Source: Leuctra nigra | Taxonomy: Eukaryota; Arthropoda; Insecta; Plecoptera; Leuctridae | DNA: 64,000 bases | Direction of reading: 5' to 3' | Assembly (NCBI GenBank): GCA_934045905.1 | Contig: OW203767.1 | Coordinates: 17,611,073 to 17,675,072 of the forward strand | In this document: one piece after another, positions 46,205 to 58,884 of the stretch | How the letters are laid out: every line of letters starts with the position of its first letter | Position numbering within the stretch: position 1 is the stretch's first letter | Notes under the pieces: generated by a model | Told to the model about the DNA's origin: nothing | The model's database searches: none | The model's input: the letters and a program-made list of their open reading frames with translations, nothing else | Program-made: the position numbers and the translations under genes

Positions 46205-49200
46205 ATAAAAAAATATATAAAAAAAAATTATAAAAAAATTATAAAAAATTTATTTAAAACCCTCCAACTATTTATACAATTAAAAACACATTAAAACAAT
46301 ATTTCGACGATGATATTGTCTTCATCAGGCAACTGATGAAAATCAGGCAACTTTTTAAGTGTAATACCAGGGATCCAATAGTTGCTGGTTTTTAAATAGT
46401 TTAGAATCTCTTTTTGTATTAAGCAAAATATTATTTCGAATAATACTTTTGGCCACTTATCAATCATTATTCATTAATCGCGCATATGGCGGCAGAATTA
46501 TATTGAATTCAATTGAAATGTATTTCTTGACTCTGCCCAAAGTTGTTGGTATATTGTCTAGTGTTTTGATTCCGGATGGCTGGTATTTCAATAATCACAA
46601 GGTGAACTGCTAAGCAGTGGACAACTAGCTCCGATCAAAAGGATACGATCTAATCTATTGCATAACTCCGATACCTTAGCTCCATCCGGGTGCGAAGTCA
46701 ACCGTAACTTTGTTAAACAATTCATCAATATGGAATATTCTAATAGGGGCAATATAAAGGAATTGTGTAATTGGCTTTAATTAATTATTAAAACTTTTAA
46801 TTTGTTTATTGACGTATTGAGTTCGTCATGAAACTTGATTTGCCAAAGAAACATATTGTTGGCATGAAAATTAATTTAAAATATTAATTAAGCGTTATTA
46901 ATTATGTATAGAAGGTCAGTATGACTCTTGTAGTAAAATTAGAGTGTGCAATTTGCGAAAAAATTATATTGTTTTATTAATTTAATTTGAGGTTATTCAC
47001 GCTAATTGTCAGAAATTATGTTATGTAAATTATGTAAAGGAAGTATACACAATGATTAATCATTCTCAGCAAAACCACAAATTGTCATTCTTTTATTTAT
47101 ATCTCTGTGTCTTTATTTAAAACTAAAAACCACCGGCTATTCCTCTGAAGAGCCTTTTTACGAAGAATTCGATAATAACAATTGTCAAACGGGCGGCCTG
47201 CATGGGTGGGCTGGGGAGGGTTGAGATTGGCCATGGTTGTAGGGAGAAGGTTATGTTTTCGGAATAGAGTGTAGTGAGACGATGCAGTCGCTATCTATTG
47301 GCTGTTGGACAGTTCATGAGAAAGGTGAGGTTCCAAGTTTTACAGGTGGAAAAAAAACTATACGGTGTTTATGCTATGAAGGACGTTTATGGTTTTGAAT
47401 GACTTCGGATTTGTAGGTGAAGGTATTCGTGGCCTCTAGAGTCCAAATATTAGACGAAATGAGCGAAATGTTGGTGTTTAGTTTTAATTTTTAGTTTGAC
47501 ACATTTTAATAATTATGATCAGTTTATTTTTTACACCCTCGTAACTTCTTGAAAAGACACAATTTGTAGGAAAGTGTGTAAAATGTTGAAACAAATTTGT
47601 AACTGTAATTTTGTATGTTTTTAGCCTATTTGTCGGTGATACTAAATAGATATATTTTTAAATGAACACGATAAATTGTAACTGACACTACTTTCTAAAA
47701 AGATCACCATCCTCCATTATTTATCGATACATCTCCAATAAATCACAGACAAAATGGATGCTAATGACACTTGCCAAAGTCCTTAGCTCAATTAAAAAAA
47801 AAATCACAAAACAAGTTTATTTACTTACCATATACACTCTTCCAAGCTCTTTAGACAATGTTTGCTTTCCAGAGGTAATCGGTATTTTAATGGCGTGGTC
47901 ATTTGCATAGAGCTTGGTTCGCTTACAGAGGTGTTTGAAGACTACTCTAGTCGTACTTTCATTTATAACTGATCAGCAATTTAACTGGAGATCATTCGTT
48001 TCAAAAGTGAGGAGTAGACAGAAATCTAGTCAAGATTTTTTATGTACAACATCCGTGGGATTTCATTCCCGATGACTGAGCATTAATTTACAGACATTTT
48101 TTATTCTCATTCCGGAATTACCTTTGCTAACATTTGGTATAGACTAATCTCAACAACTAAAAAAAAATGTGATACACCTTATACCTTTTGTTGAAGAGAA
48201 GGACTTGGTTTTATCTATCGGATAGTATCGTTATAGTTTATGGGCAGTATCTGCCCGTGCGTACATACTTATTAACTTTTAGAAACGTCAAAAGAAAAGG
48301 AAATGCCGACCCGTAATTGTTTTACCTGCGTTTTAAAGAAACACTGTTGCTGTTTTTTATTCGTTTTACAGTCGCAATTCTGTATACAAAACAACAGAAG
48401 CTTCTTGAAAAATAACTAGTAATGAGCTCATTACTTGTCACTGAAGCAAGTCGGCAATTTTCCGCGATTTTGCGATGACGCCTTGTTAATTCTTCGATCA
48501 GTTTTGCAGAATAATTCCCCGTCGTCATCCCTTGGAGCTATTATTTCACAGTTGCGAACGCATTGCAGAAGTAGGCGGCCAATAATGAGGGAATTTCTGT
48601 CTCACTAAGAGAATAGTTATGTTTCGGAGGCTTTGTATAGTAAGATTTTGTGAATTTCAACAACAAAAGCGGTTACCTTCAAATTGAAACTGATATAATG
48701 CGAGGGAGAGAGAGAGAAAGAGAGCTCATCAGAGAAGTTTTCAAATTATATTAAGTAGATAATAGGGAATATGTGATTAAATTCAAGGAGAATTTAATAT
48801 TACACATTCGACGATGGTCTTGAATGGTTTGAGTTTAAAGTCGTATACGGTACGTTTAGAGTGTAAAGTGACACATAGAATATTTCCATCTTCATCTCTA
48901 CTCCAACCTGTGACGCTATCTGTTGAAGAGCGATCAAAACATTCTGTTATCATTCTTATCACTTCTGTTGATTAAATATACCATATCTGGCAAATGAACA
49001 GTTGTCTGCAATGCAACATTATTCTGTTTAACTTCTGTTTTGGAAGTTACTTTTCCTTGAAAAGTTGACATACATTGAGAAGGATTAAATTATAATAATT
49101 CCTAAATTCGTGACGGCAAGATATGTTGTATTAACAACTTATGGTTCTGTAATATCACGACATGCTTGCTAGTGGAAAACCTCTGTACTTTATAGCTTTA

Positions 49201-51915
49201 ATATGCGGGATAAACGTAGTAATAAAGTAATATCTGTGATATGTGTTCTCTTTATATATCAATTATTTGTAAACGAAATTGAAATATTTCTTCCATATTA
49301 ATTCTCTGTTCTGGACTTAGCTTGCGGTATTTCGAGTTTTTAAAAGGTTACATTGTTTACATTCTTCACAAAGAAAAGTAATAAAATGTTAAATGTTTGA
49401 AAAGTAATGAGTTTTTTATGAAGATATCAGATTTTCCTATTTTGAAATGTAAAATTTGTGTTTTCGTTCATTCCTTACAAGCTTCAAAAATTATGGACTC
49501 AAAAGAATCAGAAATCTCTTTGTATCTCGGATCCTGTAGTGAAATGTTAAATATGAGACAGATTCTCAGGGGATTGCTAATTTACTATTCAAGAAATCCT
49601 TTTTAATGTCGGAAAAGTCAAGTATTTCGTGTTTGTTTGAATCTTGTCTTCGAGGAAAAGCCATTTTCACCTACTTTACCAGAAGAGTTGGTGAACCCAA
49701 CATGTGAAAGAAACATTTTAAAAGTTCAGATCACAGACTCTGATACTGCAGTAGCAAATCTCGAGAATTCTTCACATCATTCTAGAGTATAATAGCTTGA
49801 GGTAATAGAGTAATAAAAATAGAGTTTATATACAAGCTTCAAAATAGCGAGGTTAAATTTATATAAAGTCAATCCCAAGAGAAATGATTTTAACTTGATA
49901 TATAGCTGATTCATCGATAAATCAATCGTATAGGTATATTCGAGAATATTACAAAATAATATGAATTGACTGTTTTCGTAATTCCTCCATTACACACGGG
50001 CAAATCGCACTATTTACGCTGTAAGACCAATTGTTACTTTGCTCTGTCAGTTTATAGCAGATATTTAAAAAAAAATCGGTAAGTTGAGATTTAGAATTAT
50101 CGAATTTGGTGGATTCAACATTTGGATATTTCGGATTCAATGAGTTGAAATTTCGATGCGTAAAATGTTTGGAGAGCTGATGTACCTTAAATTACTAAAC
50201 GAGCTTTTATTACTTTCATTTATTAATTAATTTAATTTTAAAATATTAACTCTATTCTCTATTTTAGAAATATTATAAAAACTATCTTTTCAATTTTGTC
50301 CTCAAGGTGTAGCATTGACAATTGAATCTATAGTGTATCGAATCTTTCTAAAGGGTAGATTCAAGATAACCGCCTTTCATACCGGAAATGACGTCAAACT
50401 GATTTGTCTCGACGTTCGGTTATCTCTTCCGGGTTCCAGCCAAATCACTGCCACTTGGACCGCTTCGCAACTCAATTAGTGCAACAATTGGATTGCACCA
50501 TTTCAGTTAGGCGATCCTAGAGGCTGTGCAATGTATCTGTCAGTTTATTTCTGCACTACTTTATGATACGACAGTAATGCAAGATAGCATCCTGTGTTGT
50601 TAAAAACAATAAAATAATAAAAATAAAAATGAGATTATATAAAATACATAACATGTAATGATAACACCCAATAAATCTATTAAGATAAATGTTAATATAA
50701 CGAAAATAACTAGTATTGGGAACAGCAAGCATCCCTGACGAACGGCAACCCTATTTAATGCAATTTGAACGGTTTAAAAATGTAGATTTGGGTTATCGTA
50801 ATTTGCAAACTATAGTAGGTAAACACTTGAGACATTTATTGCTCGAGATAAATTGCTATTCTGAGTTGTTTATTGCCTTGACATTGCCGATTGCATCTAA
50901 GATTTTTACCTTATCACGAGAAACGTCAATCAATTCTGAACTCATTTGCATAGCTGTAGATTTGTGTTTATTGTTTATAGAACTGCATACAATGCACCGC
51001 GATATCTTTCAGTGATCTGATAACAGCTGATATGCGATTAATTTCCATTTATGCATGATAGCATGACTGATTTAAACATGAAGGTATAAAATGCAAAAAG
51101 AAAATACTAAAATCCTTCAGAAATACAGAAGCTACGCAATTAGTACGTATTTATAGGGGGATTTTAAATGTAGGAGTATCTCATATAATAAAATCATCGT
51201 CTCTTGTTATGTAAAATACTTTTTTTCTAAACACTTGCTGAAGGATAATGTTTAAAAGGTTTGTAAGATAACAAAAGATAATGTAGAATCATGATAAACC
51301 ATAGGCAGGACTGGCAGTTAGTGGACAGTGACAAAATATTTTTTCTTTTCGAGCATAGGGTAACATTGTCTACATTAAACTTACACCCAAATTGAAACCC
51401 GTACTCAATATTAAATTCATATTGGGTGGATCAATATGTGTATTGGTTCAATATAAGCATCTCTACCCTATATTTTCCACGTGTCAATAAAACGTGAAGC
51501 GATCTGAACACAATGTCGAACAAAGACGTACGATTGTCAGTACTAAACATTGATAACGATCGGCAGTTCATGACATATCCAAGCAACTTGGTGTGGTAAA
51601 TGTTTATTTTTGCAGTAGAGATTTGCAGGAGTTTACGAGTTGTAGTAAGTACACACACAAGTAGGCAAGATTGTGGGCATTCGATACGATGAAAATAGAA
51701 GTTGCTAATGAATGGGAAATACCGTTTTAAAACTTCCGTCTAATTTTGGTTAGCAAGGTGTTATCAATGAAAATGCAAATGAATTTTATTTTAAAAGTCT
51801 TGGGAAAATGCAAAGACAGACTAATTATCAACAATTTATATGCCAAAACTCATAAAACATATCTAATAGAATCAACTAACGAAATTCTAAAGAAATATAA
51901 GTTGTTTATTTTTTG
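46205..51915. other. AT-rich non-coding stretch
   Basis: I see no gene. An 18-bp perfect palindrome, AGTAATGAGCTCATTACT, lies at 48418-48435, and GA-rich DNA at about 48703-48724. The 99-codon frame at 50716 lacks an ATG and shows no domain. Confidence 0.45.
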
Positions 51916-51920
51916 CATAA

Positions 51921-52065
51921 CACGAGAATACACACAAAAAGGCTCCTAACTCCAAAAGTTGACTTCAAAACTGAGGGATTGGTTGAGTTGTATTATCTTG
52001 AAGAAAACATATTACGCTTAAATATCTCTATATTTGGAGCCTGTTTGTGTGGATTCTATTCACGT
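51921..52065. mobile_element. MITE with AAAGGCTCC-containing ends, copy 2
   Basis: The left end (gagaatacacacaaaaaggc) is mirrored imperfectly on the right (ggagcctgtttgtgtggatt, then ctattcacg). The ends match those of 22338-22533, but the interior differs. A related solo end (agaagccttttatgtagatt) lies near 52689. Confidence 0.65.
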
Positions 52066-52069
52066 ATAC

Positions 52070-53595
52070 ACAGTAGTTTTGTTTTGACAGTAAAAGGGGA
52101 ATACCCCTGGAAAATACCCCAAAAGCTTGCCCAAAATTACCCATGAATAAATACGAATATTCATATCCCATGGATTGACTTCTTTTGCTTTTCAATGATC
52201 TCAGCAAAAACATAATACTTGTACAATAGATTCGTGTTTTGATATCATTCAACCCGACGACTACCGTTTTCCTTCGGACTTTGGACTTTGTCAATTCCAC
52301 AAGTGATGACACATAAACATTCCACCATCTCAAACCATTAATCCTTAATTTAGCTACTACTTAATATTTTAATGAAAATAATTACCATACTTCAACCATT
52401 CTGAAAGTATTTATTCACTTCTCTCGACGGAAAAAAGAAACAAAATAGGTTAACTGATTAACGTAAATAGCCTCTGCGTAATAATCGGAGGTAGCACGCC
52501 ATTGCACAGCCGTCTTCGTTGCGTGACTGCCCCTTGGAAGAAGAATGGGCTTAAGCTTTAGTTTATATTGCTTGGGTACTTACGAAATTAGTCATTTTGG
52601 AAGGCAGAACTAGAGATATTTGGTCCAAAATGTAACGAAACTGTTAAGATATAAGTGATATTTTGTCGTTTTTACATACGTAAAACAGAAGCCTTTTATG
52701 TAGATTATATTCCCCATCTCTCGTGATCCAGATTGTAACAGTTTCCGATGTAGATTTGGGTATTAGGGGTTCCTAGTCCTCCAACTTGACAATATTTCAA
52801 TAGTTCCATGCCCTTTCTGTCTGTATCAGAAGGAATATCCTACGATTTTGTATAATATTTATTGTCCTTTTCAACCAAAAACACCTTTCGATAAAAGATT
52901 AATTTTCTTTTATACATATATCATGTTGTAAAATATTTTAAAAGATGTAAAATATTCTATAAAGTATATTATAATCATTTTATGTGAACGTTCGTTTGTT
53001 CTATTTCACATTTTTCTTCAGAACAAACATTTTATATGTACAAATCAGATTAAAATCTTCTTTATCTAAAACAGACTTCCATCATTTGATCAGAATAAAT
53101 GAATCCAATCACGCTAATGAACGCTTCCTTTTGTTTTGTATCAATCTTAATCTTTCTAAGTTGCAACAAATGTAATGATTCCCATACAAAGTTCAATTTC
53201 ATTAGATTAAGAGTGTATACTCTCTTTACAACACCTCACTGTGCTTCGGCATCGTTTAATGCACATTTCATAGCCAGTACAAAAGCAAAAGCTCGACGGC
53301 AGTACTCTAGATAAATAGTGTAACAAATACACAGCATGTGAATAGACTGTGTAGTAGATCGGCCATGAATATAGAAGCTGCGTAACACGCTGAAAATGGC
53401 ACAGACCTTGGAAGTCTTTTATTTGCGGATGTTATGTTATTAATTTCGCAATATATTTAGTTCTTAGATTTTCATACGATAACTGTAAACAAAAGCTGAT
53501 ACGTAGAAATTTGTAATGCAATAAACTGACTTGAATTAAATCTTACTTGGTAAATTTTTTGTAGATAATTGCATAAGTGAGCTGTCAGATTCAGC
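52070..53595. other. AT-rich non-coding stretch
   Basis: No gene is supported. Confidence 0.45.
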
Positions 53596-53602
53596 CTACA
53601 AC

Positions 53603-54226
53603 CACCGCGTAGAGAACAGCTATCTTCACACTATTAAGCTTACGGTGTGAACACTTCAATGATCTACCATTGGCTCCCGTGAATACGGACTACGGGTGGA
53701 ATACGCAGAAAAAATGCTATAAAATCGACCCTTGGTCAGTCTGCACCCTAGCCGATCGCAGCGCTAAGTTCGCTGGTGGCGATCCCGGAACTAATCTAGG
53801 CAATCATTTTATTTCTTGAGTGATAGTCAATGGCGCGAGCTGTCAAATGCCGTCTTTTAGGTTATTTGCTGTTTGGTGAATAATAAGTAAGTGAAAATGC
53901 TTGTATTACATGTTAATTATTACAATCAATAAACTAAACACATTTTTACACTGATATCAACCCTTTTAATTTCATCTGATCGTTATCCAAGTTGTTTAAG
54001 TTCTAATTTATACATTTGATTTTGAATTAACCCGCTAAAATTCAGATTAGTTCGATTTTCTAACACCAACCATGGTGCTTAGTGAGCGCTGCGAACGGCT
54101 GGTAGCCGCAGCCAATCCACTCTATAGACCTGGCCATATTTAGCATTGGAGCCTGTTTCACGTCTCAAGCGCATCTGATCTCACCTTAAATTTAATAGTG
54201 TGAAGATAGCTGTTCTCTACGCGGTG
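53603..54226. mobile_element. DNA transposon-like element, 624 bp, 35-bp perfect termini
   Basis: The first 35 bases (CACCGCGTAGAGAACAGC onward) equal the reverse complement of 54192-54226. CTACAAC is duplicated on both sides (53596-53602 and 54227-54233). The duplication is 7 bp, or 8 if the shared C is counted, which leaves hAT- and P-type families open. The interior is GC-richer than its flanks. It contains a 17-codon ATG frame (MARAVKCRLLGY start, about 53831) followed by a GTAAGTG-like site, so it may carry captured or relic transposon sequence. Perfect ends and intact duplication mark a fairly recent insertion. Confidence 0.8.
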
Positions 54227-54340
54227 CTACAACCAAACGAGTTTAAATCGTTCCAAAATTATTCAAATGCAGTATGTTGGCGCCTGTTCGAAATATTTCC
54301 ATTATTTTTCGAACGTTTTGGAAAGGGGTGACATCAACAA

Positions 54341-54500
54341 GGCACTGGAAATTATATTGGAACGTTTCAATTGAATCATTCAAATTTTTCGCGCTAATAA
54401 TTTGAATTTAGAAACTATTTTGGAATGTTATGATGCTTCTGTATTTAAAACGTTCCAAAATTAGTTAACTTTCGCGCCAATAATTGAATTTTCCAGTGCC
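54341..54500. mobile_element. Small foldback, 160 bp
   Basis: GGCACTGGAAA at 54341 is mirrored by TTTCCAGTGCC ending at 54500. Inside, ttggaacgttt and cgttccaaaa, and cgcgctaat and cgcgccaat, also pair loosely. It lies about 115 bp from the 53603 element. No target duplication was identified. Confidence 0.5.
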
Positions 54501-54509
54501 TGTTATACG

Positions 54510-56570
54510 TTACGTTCCAAGTGTCGATAAAGTAGTTTACTTTTTAAATAAGTATTTCCATGAGCTAATGGCTGCGTTTCTAGTATTTCCGACGTGTATG
54601 TAGAAACTGGGTCACTGGTTAGGCAGCCCGCTCGGCAATATTGCAGTGCAGAGAGCGAAAATGTGCCACGAGAAAAATAAACTAATGCAGACACAGACAT
54701 CACAAAGTCATGGCGAATAATTTGCTTTATATTTCAGCAGGAAAGATTAGTTTAGACTCTTGTAAAAGATTGCAAGTACTTTTAGGACAAAGGATTAATG
54801 GAATTACCTCGCATAAAAGATGGTTGTAATGTAAGTTTGGTTTAGAAATTTCCTAGAATTTCATTTTAAATCATACTCAATGTTGTTTGGATGAGAAATG
54901 GTTTCCTTATTTAATTTGTTCACTCTTAATTTTTACATTTGGAATAAAAATTATGTTATTGGTAAATTTAATTTCTATCAAATTCACATTCAAAATTTTA
55001 CATTTAGAAGAGTACATTTGATACAAAACGATTCATTAAAATAGTAAAACGACATTTCTACGAAACCAGAAGGACGTTCGACGGCTTTCTTTAAATAAGT
55101 AAATGAACTAATTTGAATAATTAGTGCTTTGGCATCATTATGTAACAGAAAGAAAACGGTGTTTACATAAACTGTGCTATTAAAAACCAAACAAAGAATA
55201 TACGTCGTACTCTGAAATCAATTAAAAGAAACTGAAGATAATTGAAATGCTGTGAATAAAACATGAAAACGTATTGCAGTAATCAAGCGCATTGGCTATT
55301 AGTTACAAGTGTGCGATTTCTTTTATTTCACTTGTCGGTAGCGATTCGACGGATCTTGGATTCTCTGCAGAATCCAATGACTTATCTAGCCAGGAGCTGA
55401 GATTCTACTCCAGATTTATTTTTATCATTTATTTGTTTTGTCTTCCACTTCCCTCATGTCTTACTTGTTCAATGTAACCTCCAGCTAAGGAACTGATATC
55501 TGGTTTTTATCTATCAGTATCTCTGCGGACAAATTTCTTTCGACATTTCCTCTGAGATTGAATAGAAGTTCAATACAAATATATAATGAACTGTGCCAAA
55601 CTATGCAATTCAAGAAGAAGTCGCATATCGGGAAATAAATTATTCGTAAATCAATCGTTTAGTTTATAAATAATAATACAATTTTAAAAGTGATGCGATA
55701 TCTTTTATTTGTGTATCTGTCAGAAATTTAAAAATGGCTTCCAAGTAGCATGCTTACAAAATATTTATGTACTAATGAGAAAAGCAGAAACTCGTTAAAA
55801 AAAGCTCCAATTCATTGTTGAGACTACAAAAATAGATTTACTAAATCATATGATACAAATTATCTTTTCTTTATTGATATCAATTTTATTTGTGAACTAT
55901 TCAAGATGGCCGCCTCCCACTCACGCCAGGCCAATATGACTGGCAATGAATGTTAATGATCGCCAATGTCTAGCCCGTGAATCACACATTGTTTATTTGA
56001 ATGTTCCAGTCTATTTGAACCTTCCCTCCTTCTTCTCCAACCGAAGTTATGACGTCTGGCGCTGGAATCTGATTATCAAACTTCACAGCCACAAGCGTAT
56101 TAGTATGCTAAAGCATGTTTTAGATAAGCAAGAGGGGTGCAAGGGAGGGAGAGAGAGAGAGAAGAGGGGAATGTAGTTGCGGAACTTTTTATTACAACTT
56201 ATTTTTATTCACTTGAGAGGTAAAGATGACTTGAAGTAGCTATGGTAACCGGAGAAGGTGCAATCAACTATGATGGAAGGATGCATTTTAAATATGCAAA
56301 CCATTCTTCTAGGTTACAAACATATTTAAAATATCGCAAAGATATTTAAAAGTTTGTGAAATATTTTAAAACACGATTTTATTCCAAGACAAATAAATGC
56401 AAAATAATGTCTTTTGCCATTTGAATTATACACTAAAATGCAACTGCGGCTCATAATTTGGGATTGTAACAACTCAATTAGCCAGTAACCCAGTCGTTTG
56501 CTATCATATTTGTGTTTTTTTGTCATAGATGAGGCCACAATCTTAGCTTTTTTTAATTGGTTTTATAATA
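54510..56570. other. AT-rich non-coding stretch
   Basis: No gene is supported. An AAGATGGCCGCC motif lies near 55905 and GA-rich DNA at 56147-56168. Confidence 0.45.
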
Positions 56571-56637
56571 ATAAAAAATAATACTCTCTCCATGTTTCTC
56601 CTTATAAATGAGAAATAACAGCACCAAAACATTCACT

Positions 56638-56760
56638 ATTTTCACGGCCCTCTAATTCGTTAATTCCAGAAGCAATTATTACCAAATTTGGTGTGTGACA
56701 TCGGGTCAATCAAAGCTCCAAATTAATACACATCTCAACAATCCTAAACCGTAACTTCTA
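56638..56760 (+). repeat. Dispersed repeat, copy B, first part
   Basis: Aligns with 30396-30515. Shared blocks are ttcacggccctcta, accaaatttggt, a gggtca/gggcca-agctc-aaatta block and tatc/catctcaacaat. Confidence 0.65.
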
Positions 56761-56835
56761 TGTGTATGCTTAGTGTAAAAACATAAGTAGGGGGTTGAGT
56801 ATCAAGGACGGCACGCTAAAAATGGGATATTTTGA

Positions 56836-57125
56836 CCCCCCCCCCCCCTCCACCCTGTCACGCTGTGTCAAACTTTTCAAGACCCCCCCCCCCCCCCCCA
56901 TAAAAATACGTCACAAATTCTATTCCACCTTAAATAGAATATTTTTTACCGTAAAATGTATCAGAATGTATTGTTTTAGCGAAATTTCAGGTCCCGACAT
57001 ATCAACTGAAATTTACCATTCTTGAAAATTATGAGCTATTATGATCCCAATCTATATCAAAACTTCACGTCCTAATGGCACTAGACCCCCCCCCCCCCCC
57101 TGTCACACTGTGTTTTGAATCACCC
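56836..57125. repeat. Three poly-C tracts with a shared motif
   Basis: Runs of 13 (56836-56848), 17 (56883-56899) and 15 C (57086-57100) each begin with ga before the C run. Two are followed by TGTCACGCTGTGT or TGTCACACTGTGT. The repeated arrangement suggests a duplicated unit and not independent homopolymers. Confidence 0.7.
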
Positions 57126-57165
57126 CTGTGTGTTGGGTAACGTAGTATGTGTGTAGGTAGCGACA

Positions 57166-57483
57166 TTGAGTGGATGCTTGCAACTTGTGCCGCGTGATAA
57201 TACGTCTACGGAGTCTACGGAGTCTACGGAGGCTGCGGAGTCGGCAACATCGACGGGAGATTACTGCGAGTCAAGTTGCGCCGCGATAATTACCGACGTC
57301 GAGAGCGTCACGACGCTGGCGACGCGGGATCGATCCCCACTAGTCAACAATCCGCGGGATCCGAGAATAATCCCGTGCGATAATCCCAACGGCGATCCGA
57401 TATGGGAGAGATTTCAATCCCAGCTCTTTTCCATCGCGGGATTTCTTTTCCTGTCTACAAATGTGAAAAAGATTATTATTTAA
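57166..57483 (+). other. CpG-rich open frame without ATG, unknown
   Basis: A frame of 105 codons lies between a TAG at 57154 and the stop at 57481. It has no internal ATG, so it would need to be an exon or a relic. It has three tandem ACGGAGTCT units (Ser-Thr-Glu repeats), then a CpG-rich stretch (gacgtcgagagcgtcacgac, gctggcgacgcgggatcg) coding Asp/Ser/Thr-rich residues. A gt near 57469 could be a donor, and ag at 57159-57160 an acceptor. Its composition differs sharply from the surroundings. It may be a real exon, a transposon-derived coding piece or a GC-rich repeat. I recognise no domain. Confidence 0.25.
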
Positions 57484-57599
57484 ACATTGCATTATGGCTG
57501 AATTATTTTCATGGTTTTCCTCAGTCCAGCAAATACTGTGAAGGTTGTTTGCTAATTGGTCACGACAGACACCTTCGAACCTTCCGAAAGAAACATCAC

Positions 57600-57740
57600 G
57601 CAATGTAGTGAAGCGGTCGCTCCACGCCAGCCAAGTCGTACAATGCACACACCTAAGTGTGTATAAAAATACTGAGCTACATTTATAGGCACTTTTGGCC
57701 TATAGTGGATCTTAAAAATGGAAAATTTTAAATTTTTCTG
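57600..57740 (-). mobile_element. Dispersed repeat ending in a palindrome, copy B, second part
   Basis: The reverse complement of 30515-30640 aligns here: gtgaagcggtcgctccac, cgccagccaagtcgtac, then ggc-cttttggccta and tggatcttaaaa. It lies opposite to, and 850 bp from, the first part (56638), whereas in copy A the two parts are contiguous. They may therefore be separate elements joined by chance at 30515. Confidence 0.6.
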
Positions 57741-58427
57741 TAGTAATTTAATTATCAAATTACGAAATCCCAATTAAATTCATTAAAAGTTCCAAAATGC
57801 CCAATGACCATACCGTACCATATTACAAGTCGATTCCTAATTTTGTCAACTACATATCAACCATGCAGAGACTACAAATTAAATATTTAAAAAATATGCA
57901 TTTATTTGTACTCCTATGGGCTCATAAAATGGGCCAATTATTGCGTGAAATTGTTCGTATCGCGCCCGTGGGTGTACTCACCAAATTGTTTTTAAATACC
58001 TTTTATATTTCGTTCAATTCTTGTACACAAATAAATAGTCCCACACGTTTCAAATGCGTTTCATTCCGCCAAATTACGCTAATTAAAAAAATCTATTCTC
58101 AAATAACCATACCACTTTGAAACATATTAAAATCTAAAATCATACGTCGGGGGGGGGACTGTGAATTAAAAATCATAAAATCATTTTACGCTCACGAAAA
58201 TCCGCCCGTGATATTTTAATAATGAAATTCCGCAATTCCCTTGAAATGGCGCTACAAAACGGGCTGGCCGGTGAATGGTATGATGATGATGACAACATTG
58301 ATCGGACGTCGGTCATCTGAACCTAGCGGCAATGTAGAAAGCTGCGATGTGCTAAAGTGCATTGCCATGGTCGTCTTCCTTCTCTCTAGCGGTATAGACT
58401 TGCACTTTCACTTGGAGAGACGGTCTT

Positions 58428-58450
58428 CTTGTCTTGCTTGCTTGCTTGCA
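58428..58450. repeat. CTTG tetranucleotide microsatellite
   Basis: (CTTG)n of about five units. Confidence 0.7.
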
Positions 58451-58884
58451 GGCACGTTGTTAGAGGTCTATTTGCCGGATAACTGGCCGATAAGAGGCTT
58501 CAATTAGATTCTTATAGAAGAAGCTGTGTAATAATTTTAATTCATTTAATTTTAGGCACATCTCTGGTATTTATAAATACAAATATTAGGTACCTACCTA
58601 AAATTAACCAGCATTATGTTTTGTTTGTGGGTGGTTTCTAAATCTCAAAAGTTCTTCAATTGTATACAAATTTTGTTCAAAGAGTGATGACCCTGTTTGG
58701 GCTATCAGATTGTTTTTATATTCTTACCTACACATCAGTAAATTATTTCTGAAAATGCAGCAATAATGAGATATAAATAATTTTGAAGGCTGCGGTAAAA
58801 TGTAATAAAAGCTTGTAGTAACGATAATGTAATTGAACCCAATTGAACCCAAAACGCTGTAATAAATAAAAGGAGAGAAAATAC

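Noticed and set aside
50716..51015. 99-codon open frame
   Set aside because: It begins with TTG right after a stop, has no start codon context, no domain and ordinary AT-driven composition.
58241..58507. 88-codon frame with Met-rich stretch
   Set aside because: It follows a GATGATGATG run and a CTTG microsatellite, and no domain or splice context was seen.
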